From Lachnospiraceae bacterium (lineage in GTDB: Bacteria > Bacillota > Clostridia > Lachnospirales > Lachnospiraceae), in NCBI GenBank assembly GCA_015057165.1, contig SVEY01000002.1:1-64000 (forward strand): DNA of 64,000 nucleotides. The letters are read 5' to 3'. A model generated the notes under the pieces. It was given only the letters and a program-made list of their open reading frames with translations, did no database searches and was not told the origin of the DNA. Position numbers and translations under genes: made by a program. Positions 7,541 through 15,687 of the stretch are shown one piece after another (the stretch's first letter is position 1; every line of letters begins with the position of its first letter).

Positions 7541-7918
7541 ATGACAGGAAAAGAAGTGATAGAAAAGGTCGAAGCGTACAAGGCAAAGACAATTGAAAAT
7601 GCTTTGAATAAGGCAAAAGAAGAATACCAGGATGCAAAGGGTTCTTACAATGACACAGGATATGATCGTTATTACAACAAAATGAACAGACTTGAAAAAA
7701 CCATTGAAGAACTTGAAGCATACATCGAAAAAGACAGGGTGAATGAAAGGCTTTTAGACTTAAAATCTGAACTTGAATGTGAAAAGGCATTAAACAGAAA
7801 GAAAATACAAGAGATAAAGAAGGATTTGATGAATAAATTGTTTTATCTTCTCAAAGTTATTCCTGAATGTACAGAAGCACGAAGTCTTGAAGAATACATC
7901 AAGAATTTGGATGACTGA
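7541..7918 (+). CDS. Coiled-coil small protein
   Basis: This 125-residue protein is almost wholly helical and charged (Lys/Glu-rich heptads over residues 5-105), with no recognised domain. Its start lies 10 bp after the preceding gene with a GGTGAGG site. Two stretches (18 bp and 36 bp) reappear fused at 8640-8687, a deletion relic of a duplicated copy. Confidence 0.6.
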   Translation: MTGKEVIEKVEAYKAKTIENALNKAKEEYQDAKGSYNDTGYDRYYNKMNRLEKTIEELEAYIEKDRVNERLLDLKSELECEKALNRKKIQEIKKDLMNKLFYLLKVIPECTEARSLEEYIKNLDD

Positions 7919-7968
7919 AGATTGAACGCATGTGGTGAGGCACTTCTTATGAAAGGAGAAATAGTACT

Positions 7969-8391
7969 TTGGGTAGATATTTATATGACGGAAAGGAATT
8001 TAGCTCTACAAAAGCACTTTCAAAGTATTGCGGAGTAAAAGAAACAACAATACGAGCACGACTTCGTCGTGGTATGTCAGTTGATGAGGCATGCTTATTG
8101 ACTGATCATCGATGTCGCTACATTGAGGAAAAACCACTTGTATCTATCATACGTGAACAGGGACAAGATCCTGATCTTGTAAATAATCGTTTGAAATATG
8201 GCTATACGCTTTCTGAAGCATTAAATACACCAAAAAAAACAACTCGACAAGGGAAACCCATCATTGTATATGGAATACTATATCAATCTATTTCAGATGC
8301 AATTCGTGCTTTAGAATTAGATGATAAAGAGAGTATTGTACGTGGACGATTAAATAGAGGCTATAAGCCTAATGATGCATTTAGTTTTTAA
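7969..8391 (+). CDS. NUMOD1/IENR-like repeat DNA-binding protein
   Basis: The 140 residues comprise three degenerate repeats of a short helical DNA-binding unit. These are SSTKALSKYCGVKETTIRARL-RRGMSVDEA (about 10-48), SIIREQGQDPDLVNNRL-KYGYTLSEAL (about 55-90) and SISDAIRALELDDKESIVRGRL-NRGYKPNDAF (about 105-140). The pattern resembles the nuclease-associated modular (NUMOD1/IENR1) domains that follow homing-endonuclease cores, but no nuclease domain is present. The start is taken as TTG at 7969, 10 nt after AAAGGAG; no better ATG exists. Confidence 0.55.
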   Translation: MGRYLYDGKEFSSTKALSKYCGVKETTIRARLRRGMSVDEACLLTDHRCRYIEEKPLVSIIREQGQDPDLVNNRLKYGYTLSEALNTPKKTTRQGKPIIVYGILYQSISDAIRALELDDKESIVRGRLNRGYKPNDAFSF

Positions 8392-8448
8392 AATAAAAAA
8401 TATTTATATAAGTAAGGTACTTAAGAATAGTTCTGAAAGGAGATTATA

Positions 8449-8619
8449 ATGAACCGAACTTGTAAAGGATGTTTTGCTGCAGAGACTGATTCTCATCCAA
8501 GATGTGGCAAAGCTCACGGCTGTAGTCTTGGATATAAGAATGATGGTGAAGGGCATCCACTGGAAGAATGTCCTAAGCCTAAGAGCTGGAGACAGCTGAA
8601 TAAAATGGATAAAAGGTAA
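8449..8619 (+). CDS. Cys-rich small protein (56 residues)
   Basis: The ATG at 8449 follows GAAAGGAG and opens a 56-residue protein with CKGC, CGKAHGC and a further Cys before the C-terminus, a probable zinc ribbon-like fold. It is short but well initiated. Similar Cys-rich peptides are common in Clostridial phages and plasmids, with no assigned role. Confidence 0.6.
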   Translation: MNRTCKGCFAAETDSHPRCGKAHGCSLGYKNDGEGHPLEECPKPKSWRQLNKMDKR

Positions 8620-8639
8620 ATATAGATGAAGATGCTGAA

Positions 8640-8687
8640 AAAATGAACAGACTTGAAGAATACATCAAGAATTTGGATGACTGAAGA
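8640..8687 (+). pseudogene. Deletion relic of the 7541-7918 coiled-coil gene
   Basis: The 18 bp AAAATGAACAGACTTGAA (matching 7679-7696) are fused to the final 36 bp of the same gene (matching 7886-7921). The junction is at the 6-bp direct repeat CTTGAA, so a duplicate copy appears to have lost 195 bp between the repeats. The remaining 13-codon ORF is unlikely to be functional. Confidence 0.75.
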
Positions 8688-8718
8688 GCCAAAATTGATA
8701 ATCAATAAGGAGATTTTT

Positions 8719-9018
8719 ATGGACGAAAAAGAGTTTAGGAAAACTGTAAAAATCAAAAGTGCTATAGCTATTACTATATTTGTGATACTTTGTATAGCAG
8801 CAATTTTTGTATTAGTAACTGGCTTTGATATACCACCTAAAACACAAACAAATAAAGACATTACCATATATACCGCAAATGGAAAAAAGATAGCTGAATA
8901 CAAAGGTGCTACAAACGTTACTACTGATAGTCGTGGTGGTTACATTGATTTTATTTGCGATGGCAAGAATTATAAATATATTAACTGTTTTATCGAAGTT
9001 AAAGAAAACTTACGATAA
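8719..9018 (+). CDS. Small single-pass membrane protein
   Basis: This 99-residue protein has a charged N-terminus, a membrane segment at about residues 18-40 (SAIAITIFVILCIAAIFVLV) and an outer C-terminal domain with beta character (DITIYTANGKKIAEYKG). I chose the ATG at 8719 (AAGGAG 6 nt before). No family was recognised. The 134 bp after it hold only an 8-codon ORF (MSEANKTR) that looks like debris. Confidence 0.6.
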   Translation: MDEKEFRKTVKIKSAIAITIFVILCIAAIFVLVTGFDIPPKTQTNKDITIYTANGKKIAEYKGATNVTTDSRGGYIDFICDGKNYKYINCFIEVKENLR

Positions 9019-9152
9019 TCAAAGAAGACTAATTGCAAGCAATTTGGCAAATATAAGAATGGAGAATAAATATGAGCGAAGCAAATAAAACAAGATGAGA
9101 AGCATTGCGTGCATTTAATTATAAAAATCGAGACAAGAGGATGGTAAATAAA

Positions 9153-9455
9153 ATGCTAATTTTACCAATAAAAAAGAAGTGGTACAATATGATTCTTTCA
9201 GGCAAGAAAAAGGAAGAGTATAGAGAAATAAAGCCATATTATCGGAGTAGATTGTATCACGAAGGTTTCCTCGATCAATATGGACTGCCTACACAATGGC
9301 AAAGCAAGGTATTATTTCGTAATGGATATTCCAAAAGTTCGCCATCATTTGAAGCACTATGTTCTCTTGATATAAAAACCGGCAGGGAAGAATGGGGAGC
9401 AGAACCAAATAAGGAATACTACGTACTTAAAATAATGGAGGTATTGAAAAAATGA
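9153..9455 (+). CDS. ASCH-domain (PUA-like) protein
   Basis: This protein of about 100 residues starts MLILPIKKKWYNMILSGKKKEEYREIKPYY, the typical opening of ASCH domains (PUA-like beta barrels thought to bind RNA or modified nucleotides). The conserved GxKxxEYR signature is intact. The start is ATG 9153; ATG 9141 is possible but overlaps the only purine-rich site. It overlaps the next gene by 4 nt. In mobile elements such proteins are often proposed to sense modified nucleic acid; here that is inference. Confidence 0.75.
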   Translation: MLILPIKKKWYNMILSGKKKEEYREIKPYYRSRLYHEGFLDQYGLPTQWQSKVLFRNGYSKSSPSFEALCSLDIKTGREEWGAEPNKEYYVLKIMEVLKK

Positions 9456-9943
9456 AAACAATTACAATTCCTATAGAAGATATTATTTTTATTATATTGG
9501 TCGCAATATTATCTTGTATAGCTGTATTTAAATTTTTTAAATTTTTAAAGGAAATAGTTACAAATAAATCTAACACTAAAAATGAGACTAATAATAACAA
9601 TATAAATAAAAAGATGTCATGCAAAGAGGCATATCAATTAACAGAGCCTCGCTTGTGCAACAATGTCTGGAAAGAAATAAAAAACGCTATAGAAAGTGGA
9701 CAAATTTTTGCATTTGTATCGGGCGATAAAGGTAAGGTTCCTTCTTGGCTTATCGAGGAACTTATTGACCTGGGCTACTCTATTGAGGTGCGTGATTATG
9801 ATTTTAATAAAGCACCCTCTATAACTATATATTTTAATAAAGAATCGACTGGGGAACTTCTTATGGAATTTGGAGATTTATTAAATAGCCAAATACGACC
9901 TATATCAATTGAGGAATATGAAAAATTGGGTCGGAGAAAATAA
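9452..9943 (+). CDS. Membrane-anchored AYQLTEP family copy 2
   Basis: This 163-residue protein has an N-terminal membrane segment (about residues 9-30, IIFIILVAILSCIAVFKFF), an Asn/Lys-rich linker, and a 110-residue domain paralogous to the whole protein at 6683-7048. The domain therefore exists both soluble and membrane-tethered within one element. The function is unknown. GGAGG precedes the start, and translation is coupled to the ASCH gene (4-nt overlap). Confidence 0.65.
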   Translation: MKTITIPIEDIIFIILVAILSCIAVFKFFKFLKEIVTNKSNTKNETNNNNINKKMSCKEAYQLTEPRLCNNVWKEIKNAIESGQIFAFVSGDKGKVPSWLIEELIDLGYSIEVRDYDFNKAPSITIYFNKESTGELLMEFGDLLNSQIRPISIEEYEKLGRRK

Positions 9944-9947
9944 TAAT

Positions 9948-10343
9948 ATGAGAAAAAGGAATAAAGAAGAAAATTTGAGTGCAAAACCAGTACAGATAAG
10001 TCTTTTTGATTATCTTGCGGAGCAAAAAAACAATGATAGAGAAGTAAATGTTGTAGGAGCTGTCAATCCCAAAGAAAGCATGAATGAAATTGATGTAAAA
10101 CTTTCGTACGGAGATTTGATTCTCATTGTTTCAATGCTCAGAGATTATGTTAGGGGATTAGATAATATAAAGCAGGATGATATTCAATGGCAAGTATATT
10201 ATCGGAAGAAATTTTTGACTATAGCAGATGAAATATCTGAGAAGCTTAGATATGACTATGATGAGACATTAGAAAAATGTCTCAAGAAGCGAGGAAAAAA
10301 TGATACAGGAGAAGAAGCTCTGATTTTAGCATTAAAAGTATAA
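9948..10343 (+). CDS. Unknown protein with SLFDYL motif
   Basis: This 131-residue protein has a basic N-terminus, the short linear motif PVQISLFDYL near residue 20 and a helical C-terminal half. The QISLFDYL segment resembles beta-clamp-binding peptides (QxxLF), so a replisome interaction is possible but unproven. The start at ATG 9948 lies just after the previous stop and has a GGAG site; the upstream in-frame ATG at 9909 is inside the preceding gene. Confidence 0.5.
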   Translation: MRKRNKEENLSAKPVQISLFDYLAEQKNNDREVNVVGAVNPKESMNEIDVKLSYGDLILIVSMLRDYVRGLDNIKQDDIQWQVYYRKKFLTIADEISEKLRYDYDETLEKCLKKRGKNDTGEEALILALKV

Positions 10344-10380
10344 ATCTTAGAAATAGGCGTAGAAGGTGAGGTAAGCAGTT

Positions 10381-10434
10381 ATGAATCAAAAGGTACAAGA
10401 ACGATTCCTGAAGGATGAATATATAGGAGGATAA
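10381..10434 (+). other. 17-codon leader-like ORF
   Basis: An ATG at 10381 preceded by GAAGGTGAGG opens 17 codons (MNQKVQERFLKDEYIGG). The end overlaps the GGAGG of the pentapeptide gene, so translation could couple the two. It may equally be a remnant. Confidence 0.3.
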
Positions 10435-10439
10435 TAATG

Positions 10440-11180
10440 ATGAATTTAAAAGATATTTAAAAAAAACATAAACATTGGATAGAAGAGGATTGCAAAGGCT
10501 GGGAAAATATGAAAGCTGACTTGCATGGTGCTGACCTGCGTGGGGCTAACTTGCTTGATGTTAACTTGCGTGGTTCTGACTTGCGTTGGGCTATCTTGCG
10601 TGATGCTAACTTGCGTTGGGCTAACTTGCATGATGCTGACTTGCGTTGGGCTAACTTGTGTGGGGCTAACTTGCATGATGCTGACTTGTATGGTGCTGAC
10701 TTGTATGGTGCTGACTTGCGTTGGGCTAACTTGCGTGGTGCTGACTTGCGTGATGCTAACTTGAATGATGCTTACTTGTATGGTGCTGACTTGTATGGTG
10801 CTGACTTGCGTGGTGCTAACTTGTATGGTGCTGACTTGCGTGGGGCTAAAAATTTAATATATCCATTAAGTTGCCCTGAAATCGGTTCATTTATAGGATT
10901 TAAAAAAGCACACGACGGAATTGTAACATTAAAAATAACAGAGGATGCGAAGCGAAGTTCGGCAACTACGAGAAAATGTAGATGTAATAAAGCAGAAGTT
11001 ATCCAAATAGAAGGGTTTGATGGAAAACAATTAACACAAACTTGTTCTGCGTATGATAAATCTTTTATTTATAGAGTTGGAGATGTTGTTGAAGTTGATG
11101 ATTTTTGTGAAGATAGATGGGATGAGTGTAGTACAGGAATACACTTTTTTATTACGAAAGAAGAGGCGGTGAATTTTTAA
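10440..11180 (+). pseudogene. Pentapeptide-repeat protein with DUF5758-like tail, in-frame stop
   Basis: From the well-initiated ATG at 10440 (GGAGG 10426-10430) the frame reads MNLKDI, hits TAA at 10458-10460, and continues in the same frame as KKHKHWIEEDCKGWENM into a long open frame. This has about 22 pentapeptide repeats of the A(D/N)LxG type (a right-handed beta helix, about 10509-10850) and a C-terminal domain resembling DUF5758 (about 10850-11180). A single TTA-to-TAA change would explain the stop. Re-initiation at ATG 10509 would give 223 residues but has a poor ribosome site. The repeat DNA (GCTGACTTGCG/TATGGT units) is itself repetitive. Confidence 0.8.
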
Positions 11181-11257
11181 TGACGCACTGTGTGAGGATG
11201 CTAACATAGCTCTTGAATCAGTGCCAATTTACTACAGATATATAAGGAGAAAATCAT

Positions 11258-12754
11258 ATGAGAGACGATAATTTAATCATTGATTGCTTCGCCGGAGGTG
11301 GCGGAGCTTCAGTTGGTATAGAGCTAGCGCTTGGTCGTCAAGTGGATATCGCAATTAATCACGATCCACAGGCTATACTAATGCATAAAATGAATCATCC
11401 CAATACACTTCACTTAACTGAGGATATTTTCAAAGTTAACCTAAAAAAATATGTTCAAGGTAAAAAGGTTGCTCTTATGTGGGCAAGTCCAGATTGCACA
11501 AGTCACAGCAAAGCTAAAGGCGGACAACCGAGAAACTCAGGTCTTCGCATTCTTCCCTGGGCAGTATTCAAGCATACGAAGACGATCATGCCGGATGTGG
11601 TGATCATGGAGAATGTGGAAGAAATACAACAGTGGGGTCCGCTCGATGAGGCAGGAAGACCGATCAAGGAACGGATGGGAGAAGACTATGACAAATTTAT
11701 ATCTGCGATGAAAAATCTCGGATACGACTTTGATAGCAGAGAACTTGTGGCCGCAGACTACGGAGCACCGACCACAAGGAAAAGGTGGTATGCGATCTTC
11801 AGGAAAGACGGCAGAGCAATACGATGGCCAGAGCCTACGCACAACAAAAACGGCACTGATGGAAAGAAGAAGTGGGTCGAATGCGGAGACTACATCGACT
11901 GGAGCGACATAGGCAATTCGATATTCACGAGAAAAAGACCGCTCGCAGAAGCCACGAAGAAAAGAATCGCAAATGGAATCCGAAAGTACATCATCGAGAA
12001 TCCTACACCATACATCGTGAAGGACGGAGACAGGATCCTCATGGCATACCTGGACAAGGCATACGGAGGAAACTACAAAGGCTGCGGAAGTGACCTGCGG
12101 AATCCCTGCAGCACAATCACAACAGTAGACCACAACAGACTCGTGACAGCCTTCCTCATCCAGTACCACGGAGAGCAAAAAGAAGGAGACAGTCGAGGGC
12201 AGAACATGACCAAACCGCTCAAAACGATAGACACGAGCAATAGATACGGTCTAGTCACCGCCTTCATAACGAAGTTCTACAAGACCGGGATCGGCCAGGG
12301 ATGCGATGAACCGCTCCACACGATAACCACATCGCCCGGACACTTCGGGCTAATCAGCGCATTTCTGATCAAATACTACGGAACAGGATGCGGACAGCAG
12401 CTGAACGAGCCTCTGGCAACCATAACCACGAAGGATCGCTTCGGACTGGTGAATGTCCTGATCAGCATCGAAGGAGAGCAGTACATCATAGCCGACATCT
12501 TTCTCCGAATGCTAAAGCCAGAAGAACTGAAGGTGATGCAAGGGTTTCCTAAGGACTACATCATCGACAGAGACTACCACTGGAAGAAGTATCCGACAGG
12601 AGAGCAGGTCAAAAGAATCGGAAACTCGGTAGTGCCTATTATGGCTGAAGAACTTGTAATGGAGAATTGTTACTATCTGCAGGAGGGAAAAAGATGTCCT
12701 AATCCAATTATGTATACAGAAAATGATGGACAAGCTGCATTTAAGTATGCATAG
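11258..12754 (+). CDS. DNA (cytosine-5) methyltransferase
   Basis: This 498-residue C5-methylase has motif I FAGGGGASVG (about 11-20), motif IV ASPDCTSHSKAKGG with catalytic Cys80 (PDC rather than PC, seen in a phage-type subgroup), motif VI MENVEEI, motif VIII RKRWYAIF and motif X GNSVVPIMAEEL. The target-recognition region (about 260-400) has a thrice-repeated unit (the AFLIKYYG-GxG-PL-TITT pattern). No restriction endonuclease is adjacent, so it is an orphan, probably protecting the element from host restriction. GC rises sharply from about 11520 to 12640, unlike its neighbours and its own first 260 bp. Confidence 0.95.
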   Translation: MRDDNLIIDCFAGGGGASVGIELALGRQVDIAINHDPQAILMHKMNHPNTLHLTEDIFKVNLKKYVQGKKVALMWASPDCTSHSKAKGGQPRNSGLRILPWAVFKHTKTIMPDVVIMENVEEIQQWGPLDEAGRPIKERMGEDYDKFISAMKNLGYDFDSRELVAADYGAPTTRKRWYAIFRKDGRAIRWPEPTHNKNGTDGKKKWVECGDYIDWSDIGNSIFTRKRPLAEATKKRIANGIRKYIIENPTPYIVKDGDRILMAYLDKAYGGNYKGCGSDLRNPCSTITTVDHNRLVTAFLIQYHGEQKEGDSRGQNMTKPLKTIDTSNRYGLVTAFITKFYKTGIGQGCDEPLHTITTSPGHFGLISAFLIKYYGTGCGQQLNEPLATITTKDRFGLVNVLISIEGEQYIIADIFLRMLKPEELKVMQGFPKDYIIDRDYHWKKYPTGEQVKRIGNSVVPIMAEELVMENCYYLQEGKRCPNPIMYTENDGQAAFKYA

Positions 12755-12809
12755 ATGTTTTGTGGTTCGAATAAACAGCACTTTACTATAGATATAAGGG
12801 GAAAATCAT

Positions 12810-13283
12810 ATGGAATTTAGTTTAGACACAGCATTAACGTTATTTATTGCTATCTTGGCGATCATAATTGGTATTCGGCTATTTTGCGACGCAAATCCTA
12901 AACTATTTCGTTTTTCGAATATTACCACTATTACATTGACAATCTTAATGGTTGCCATAATAGGAATAGGGTTTGTTGTTTTCGAACACGGAAAACCAAA
13001 TATTAACGAAAAAGAAGAAACTTACAAAACAATTGCCCGTACTGAACAATATCACGACGCAGCTATTTTTTTAAAACATTTTGAAGACCCAGATGATAAC
13101 GATGGAATTACTTATTCCGATAGGAAAAAAACTATTGAAGTAAAAATAAGTAGAATGCCTAAAGCTTATGATTTAAACAGTGATGTGGATTATGTCGCAA
13201 GGTTAAAATGTTACTTCGGACCATTTTATACTTCACGAGACTGCTATGTTTATGGAAATAAAACGCAACAAGGAAACACATAA
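12810..13283 (+). CDS. Two-TM membrane protein, GPFYxxRDCYVY family
   Basis: This 157-residue protein has two membrane segments (about 7-26 and 40-60) and an outer domain of about 90 residues ending FGPFYTSRDCYVYG. The protein at 15209-15628 has the same layout and ending (TGPFYVVRDCYVY), so the two are paralogues. The leader ATATAAGGGGAAAATCATATG nearly repeats the leader of the methylase gene before it. The function is unknown. Confidence 0.6.
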   Translation: MEFSLDTALTLFIAILAIIIGIRLFCDANPKLFRFSNITTITLTILMVAIIGIGFVVFEHGKPNINEKEETYKTIARTEQYHDAAIFLKHFEDPDDNDGITYSDRKKTIEVKISRMPKAYDLNSDVDYVARLKCYFGPFYTSRDCYVYGNKTQQGNT

Positions 13284-13294
13284 GGAGAAATAAT

Positions 13295-13903
13295 ATGGAA
13301 TATACAATAAAAACAGACAAAGAATTACCTTTTTGGATTGGAGATAAATTCTATAAGGTTGGGCGTCCATTTACTAATGCTGAAGTTCGATTTAATGCAA
13401 CTTGTCCTTGTTGTCAAAACAAGAGAACCATTAAGGCAAAAGGAGTAAATGGTACAGAGTATGAAGTTGATTGTCCGGTTTGCGTAGATAATAAAAAAAC
13501 CTATTATTTCCAGTCTGCAATGGATTCTATTAGTGTTACAAATTGGGAAGTTCATGAATATATAGTACATGAAGCTGCACTTCAGAACGAAGCAGTAGTT
13601 TCTTCTATTAAAAAAGATTTTGCAATTTCTATCGTCTTGATGGCTTTTCACAAGTATGGCAGGTGCAAAGGGGATTACATTAAAGAACAAATCCCAATAT
13701 ACAAAACAAATTATATTGACGCAAATCTTGACGATTTGGCATCCGAGGTAGAAAAGATTTTTGAATATCGCAGAGTTTCAGAGTATATGTTTCGGAATAA
13801 AAAAGATGCCAAGAAATTCTTACAACTCGTTAAGGATTACGATAGAAAAAGGCTCGAAGAGTTTAACCATAAGTTTAATACTACACATGAATATCCGTAT
13901 TAA
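13295..13903 (+). CDS. Zinc-ribbon protein of unknown function
   Basis: This 202-residue protein has an N-terminal zinc-ribbon-like pair (CPCCQNKR at about residue 36 and CPVC at about 62) within a beta-rich region, and a helical C-terminal half (DLASEVEKIFEYRRVSEYMF). It could bind nucleic acid. It starts 12 bp after the preceding stop with AAGGAG. Confidence 0.6.
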   Translation: MEYTIKTDKELPFWIGDKFYKVGRPFTNAEVRFNATCPCCQNKRTIKAKGVNGTEYEVDCPVCVDNKKTYYFQSAMDSISVTNWEVHEYIVHEAALQNEAVVSSIKKDFAISIVLMAFHKYGRCKGDYIKEQIPIYKTNYIDANLDDLASEVEKIFEYRRVSEYMFRNKKDAKKFLQLVKDYDRKRLEEFNHKFNTTHEYPY

Positions 13904-13917
13904 AGGAGATAAGTAAA

Positions 13918-14130
13918 ATGAAGGTACCAAAACAAATCCATGAAAAACTGGAAAGAAGAGCTGAATTAGCAATCGAAATAATGGTTTTAACTACAGACAT
14001 AGATAATTGGTTAGAAAAAAACAACATTGATGTTAGTGATGAATACAAAACTTCAAGTTGCTTAATATATCTGGAACCCCAGAATGTTGTTGATGAAATC
14101 GAAGAAAGAATTAAAAAGGCACATAAATAA
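13918..14130 (+). CDS. Small helical protein (70 residues)
   Basis: A 70-residue, mostly helical charged protein with AAAGGAG upstream and a 15-bp gap from the gene before. No domain was recognised. Confidence 0.5.
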   Translation: MKVPKQIHEKLERRAELAIEIMVLTTDIDNWLEKNNIDVSDEYKTSSCLIYLEPQNVVDEIEERIKKAHK

Positions 14131-14155
14131 TATTAGCGTAAAGAAGGTTTTAATT

Positions 14156-14605
14156 ATGAATATAAGTGATTTATATAATGACGATTTTTATGAAGATAAA
14201 ATATATATAATAGACAAAATAGCCACTTTTATAAAAGAAGATGGCTTCGATATAAGTTCTTTTTCGTTTTTTTCGGCAGAAGATTGTATATGGGAATTTG
14301 TTTCAGACAATGATATGAATAAAGGATTTCTTTTATTTTATGACCCGCAAGTTGTAAATGAACCCATACCTCAGTACCAATTATATTCTGGATGTGTATA
14401 TTTTACTTTTGATGCAAGAAATATTACAGAAGCATATATACAACATAATAAAAGTATATCTGATGAGGATTATAAACTATTATCAAAAACTTATGGTAAT
14501 ACTGAAAACCAATTTAAAAGTCGTGCAAAAGAAATAGCTTCAAAATATGGTTTCAAAGTAGCTTGTGATGTTTATAATTGCACTAATTATTGGTTACATT
14601 CTTAA
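14156..14605 (+). CDS. Unknown acidic protein (149 residues)
   Basis: The start is placed at ATG 14156, with AAGAAGG upstream, instead of the in-frame ATG at 14084 that lies inside the previous gene. The product is acidic and aromatic-rich with alternating strands and helices, and has no recognisable domain. Confidence 0.5.
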   Translation: MNISDLYNDDFYEDKIYIIDKIATFIKEDGFDISSFSFFSAEDCIWEFVSDNDMNKGFLLFYDPQVVNEPIPQYQLYSGCVYFTFDARNITEAYIQHNKSISDEDYKLLSKTYGNTENQFKSRAKEIASKYGFKVACDVYNCTNYWLHS

Positions 14606-14650
14606 TATAGTTCATTCATGTAATAAAAATAATAATTAAAGGAGATAATA

Positions 14651-15148
14651 ATGGAAAAATATTACAACTCATTTGATAGGTTCTTCGTAGCTGACGAGTT
14701 TGAGGCTGAATTTACCGATATTACCGGCAAAAAGTGTAGTGGAATAGTAGTTGGAGCGTCTATATTTATTGCGACTATTGGTGTAAAACAAGATACAAGA
14801 GAACCAATATATCCCGTCAATAAATTAGAGGGCAAGTTCATAGAAAACTCGCAGTATGCAAATATGTATTATGCTACTGTAAACGCCGATACAGGTGTAC
14901 TTCTCATCCCAAATATAAAAGCAATTACGCAATTCAAATCAAAAACAGGGCTTGATATTGCTGGGAAAATTGTTGATTACACAATAGATATAAGACAGGC
15001 TACAAATAAATATAATGCAGAAGCACAATGCGTTAGCGAATCTTGCTTTATAAAATTTATTAAAGAGCATTTTGATAAATTCAATAATTCTAATAATTTT
15101 TCAGCTCAAAGCACAGCATACAGTTATCACAAAGTAGAAAAGGAATAA
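14651..15148 (+). CDS. Unknown protein (165 residues)
   Basis: The ATG at 14651 is preceded by AAAGGAG. The N-terminal half is beta-rich (EFTDITGKKCSGIVVGASIFIATIG), as in small barrel domains, and the C-terminus is helical. No family was recognised. It lies in the accessory run of singly initiated genes. Confidence 0.5.
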   Translation: MEKYYNSFDRFFVADEFEAEFTDITGKKCSGIVVGASIFIATIGVKQDTREPIYPVNKLEGKFIENSQYANMYYATVNADTGVLLIPNIKAITQFKSKTGLDIAGKIVDYTIDIRQATNKYNAEAQCVSESCFIKFIKEHFDKFNNSNNFSAQSTAYSYHKVEKE

Positions 15149-15208
15149 AGAATAAAGATATAAGAGTTTTTGAAAAAGACTTATCAGAAAAAAGTTGGAG
15201 GTGAAAGT

Positions 15209-15628
15209 ATGGAAGTTAATTTATTTTGTTATTTATTAGGAGCAGTTGTTTTATTTGTAACTTCAATTACATTGGGGCATTTACGATTTCTTGAATACAA
15301 AAATTACAAAGCAAAGTGTGTACTTTCAAGAATTTTCTTTGTGTTAGCTGGTTTACTTGCTTTTTTTCCTGTGGTTATTTTTAAGTTCGCAAAGCCAGAT
15401 GTTACAGAGCAGGAATACGTTTACGATACGGTAGCTCAATCAACCGATATCGGTTCTATAACTTATAAAAATGATGATGGAGAAGTAATAGAAAAAGATA
15501 TTGATCTGCTTCCTAAAGTATATGATGACAATGGTAAGAACAACTATGTGGCATCAATAAGATGTTATACTGGACCGTTCTATGTTGTGAGGGATTGTTA
15601 TGTGTACACAGATAAGGATGAGACATAA
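15209..15628 (+). CDS. Two-TM membrane protein, GPFYxxRDCYVY family copy 2
   Basis: This 139-residue paralogue of the protein at 12810-13283 has two membrane segments (about 5-25 and 40-62) and an outer domain ending TGPFYVVRDCYVY. I chose the ATG at 15209 because GGAGG precedes it; the upstream in-frame ATG lacks a site. A third two-TM protein of similar plan, without the motif, lies at 44168-44584. Confidence 0.6.
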   Translation: MEVNLFCYLLGAVVLFVTSITLGHLRFLEYKNYKAKCVLSRIFFVLAGLLAFFPVVIFKFAKPDVTEQEYVYDTVAQSTDIGSITYKNDDGEVIEKDIDLLPKVYDDNGKNNYVASIRCYTGPFYVVRDCYVYTDKDET

Positions 15629-15687
15629 AAAGTGGTCTAATAGTAGTAGAAAATGGGAAAAAGATAAGACAAATAGGAGTGAAAATA

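Noticed and set aside
7266-7790. Minus-strand ORF of 174 codons
   Set aside because: It spans two well-initiated + strand genes, is Cys/His/Leu-rich without any domain and lacks a ribosome site.
8906-9088. 60-codon hydrophobic + strand ORF
   Set aside because: It lies in another frame of the membrane protein at 8719-9018, with no ribosome site.
10525-10764. Alternate-frame and reverse-strand ORFs made of VLTCVGLTC- or TQVSPTQVS-type repeats
   Set aside because: They are frame shadows of the pentapeptide DNA repeat, with no ribosome site or sequence variety.
11537-12178. Long minus-strand ORF (213 codons) opposite the cytosine methylase
   Set aside because: It lies antisense to conserved methylase motifs, reads as Cys/Val-rich low-quality protein and has no ribosome site; it follows from the raised GC of that segment.
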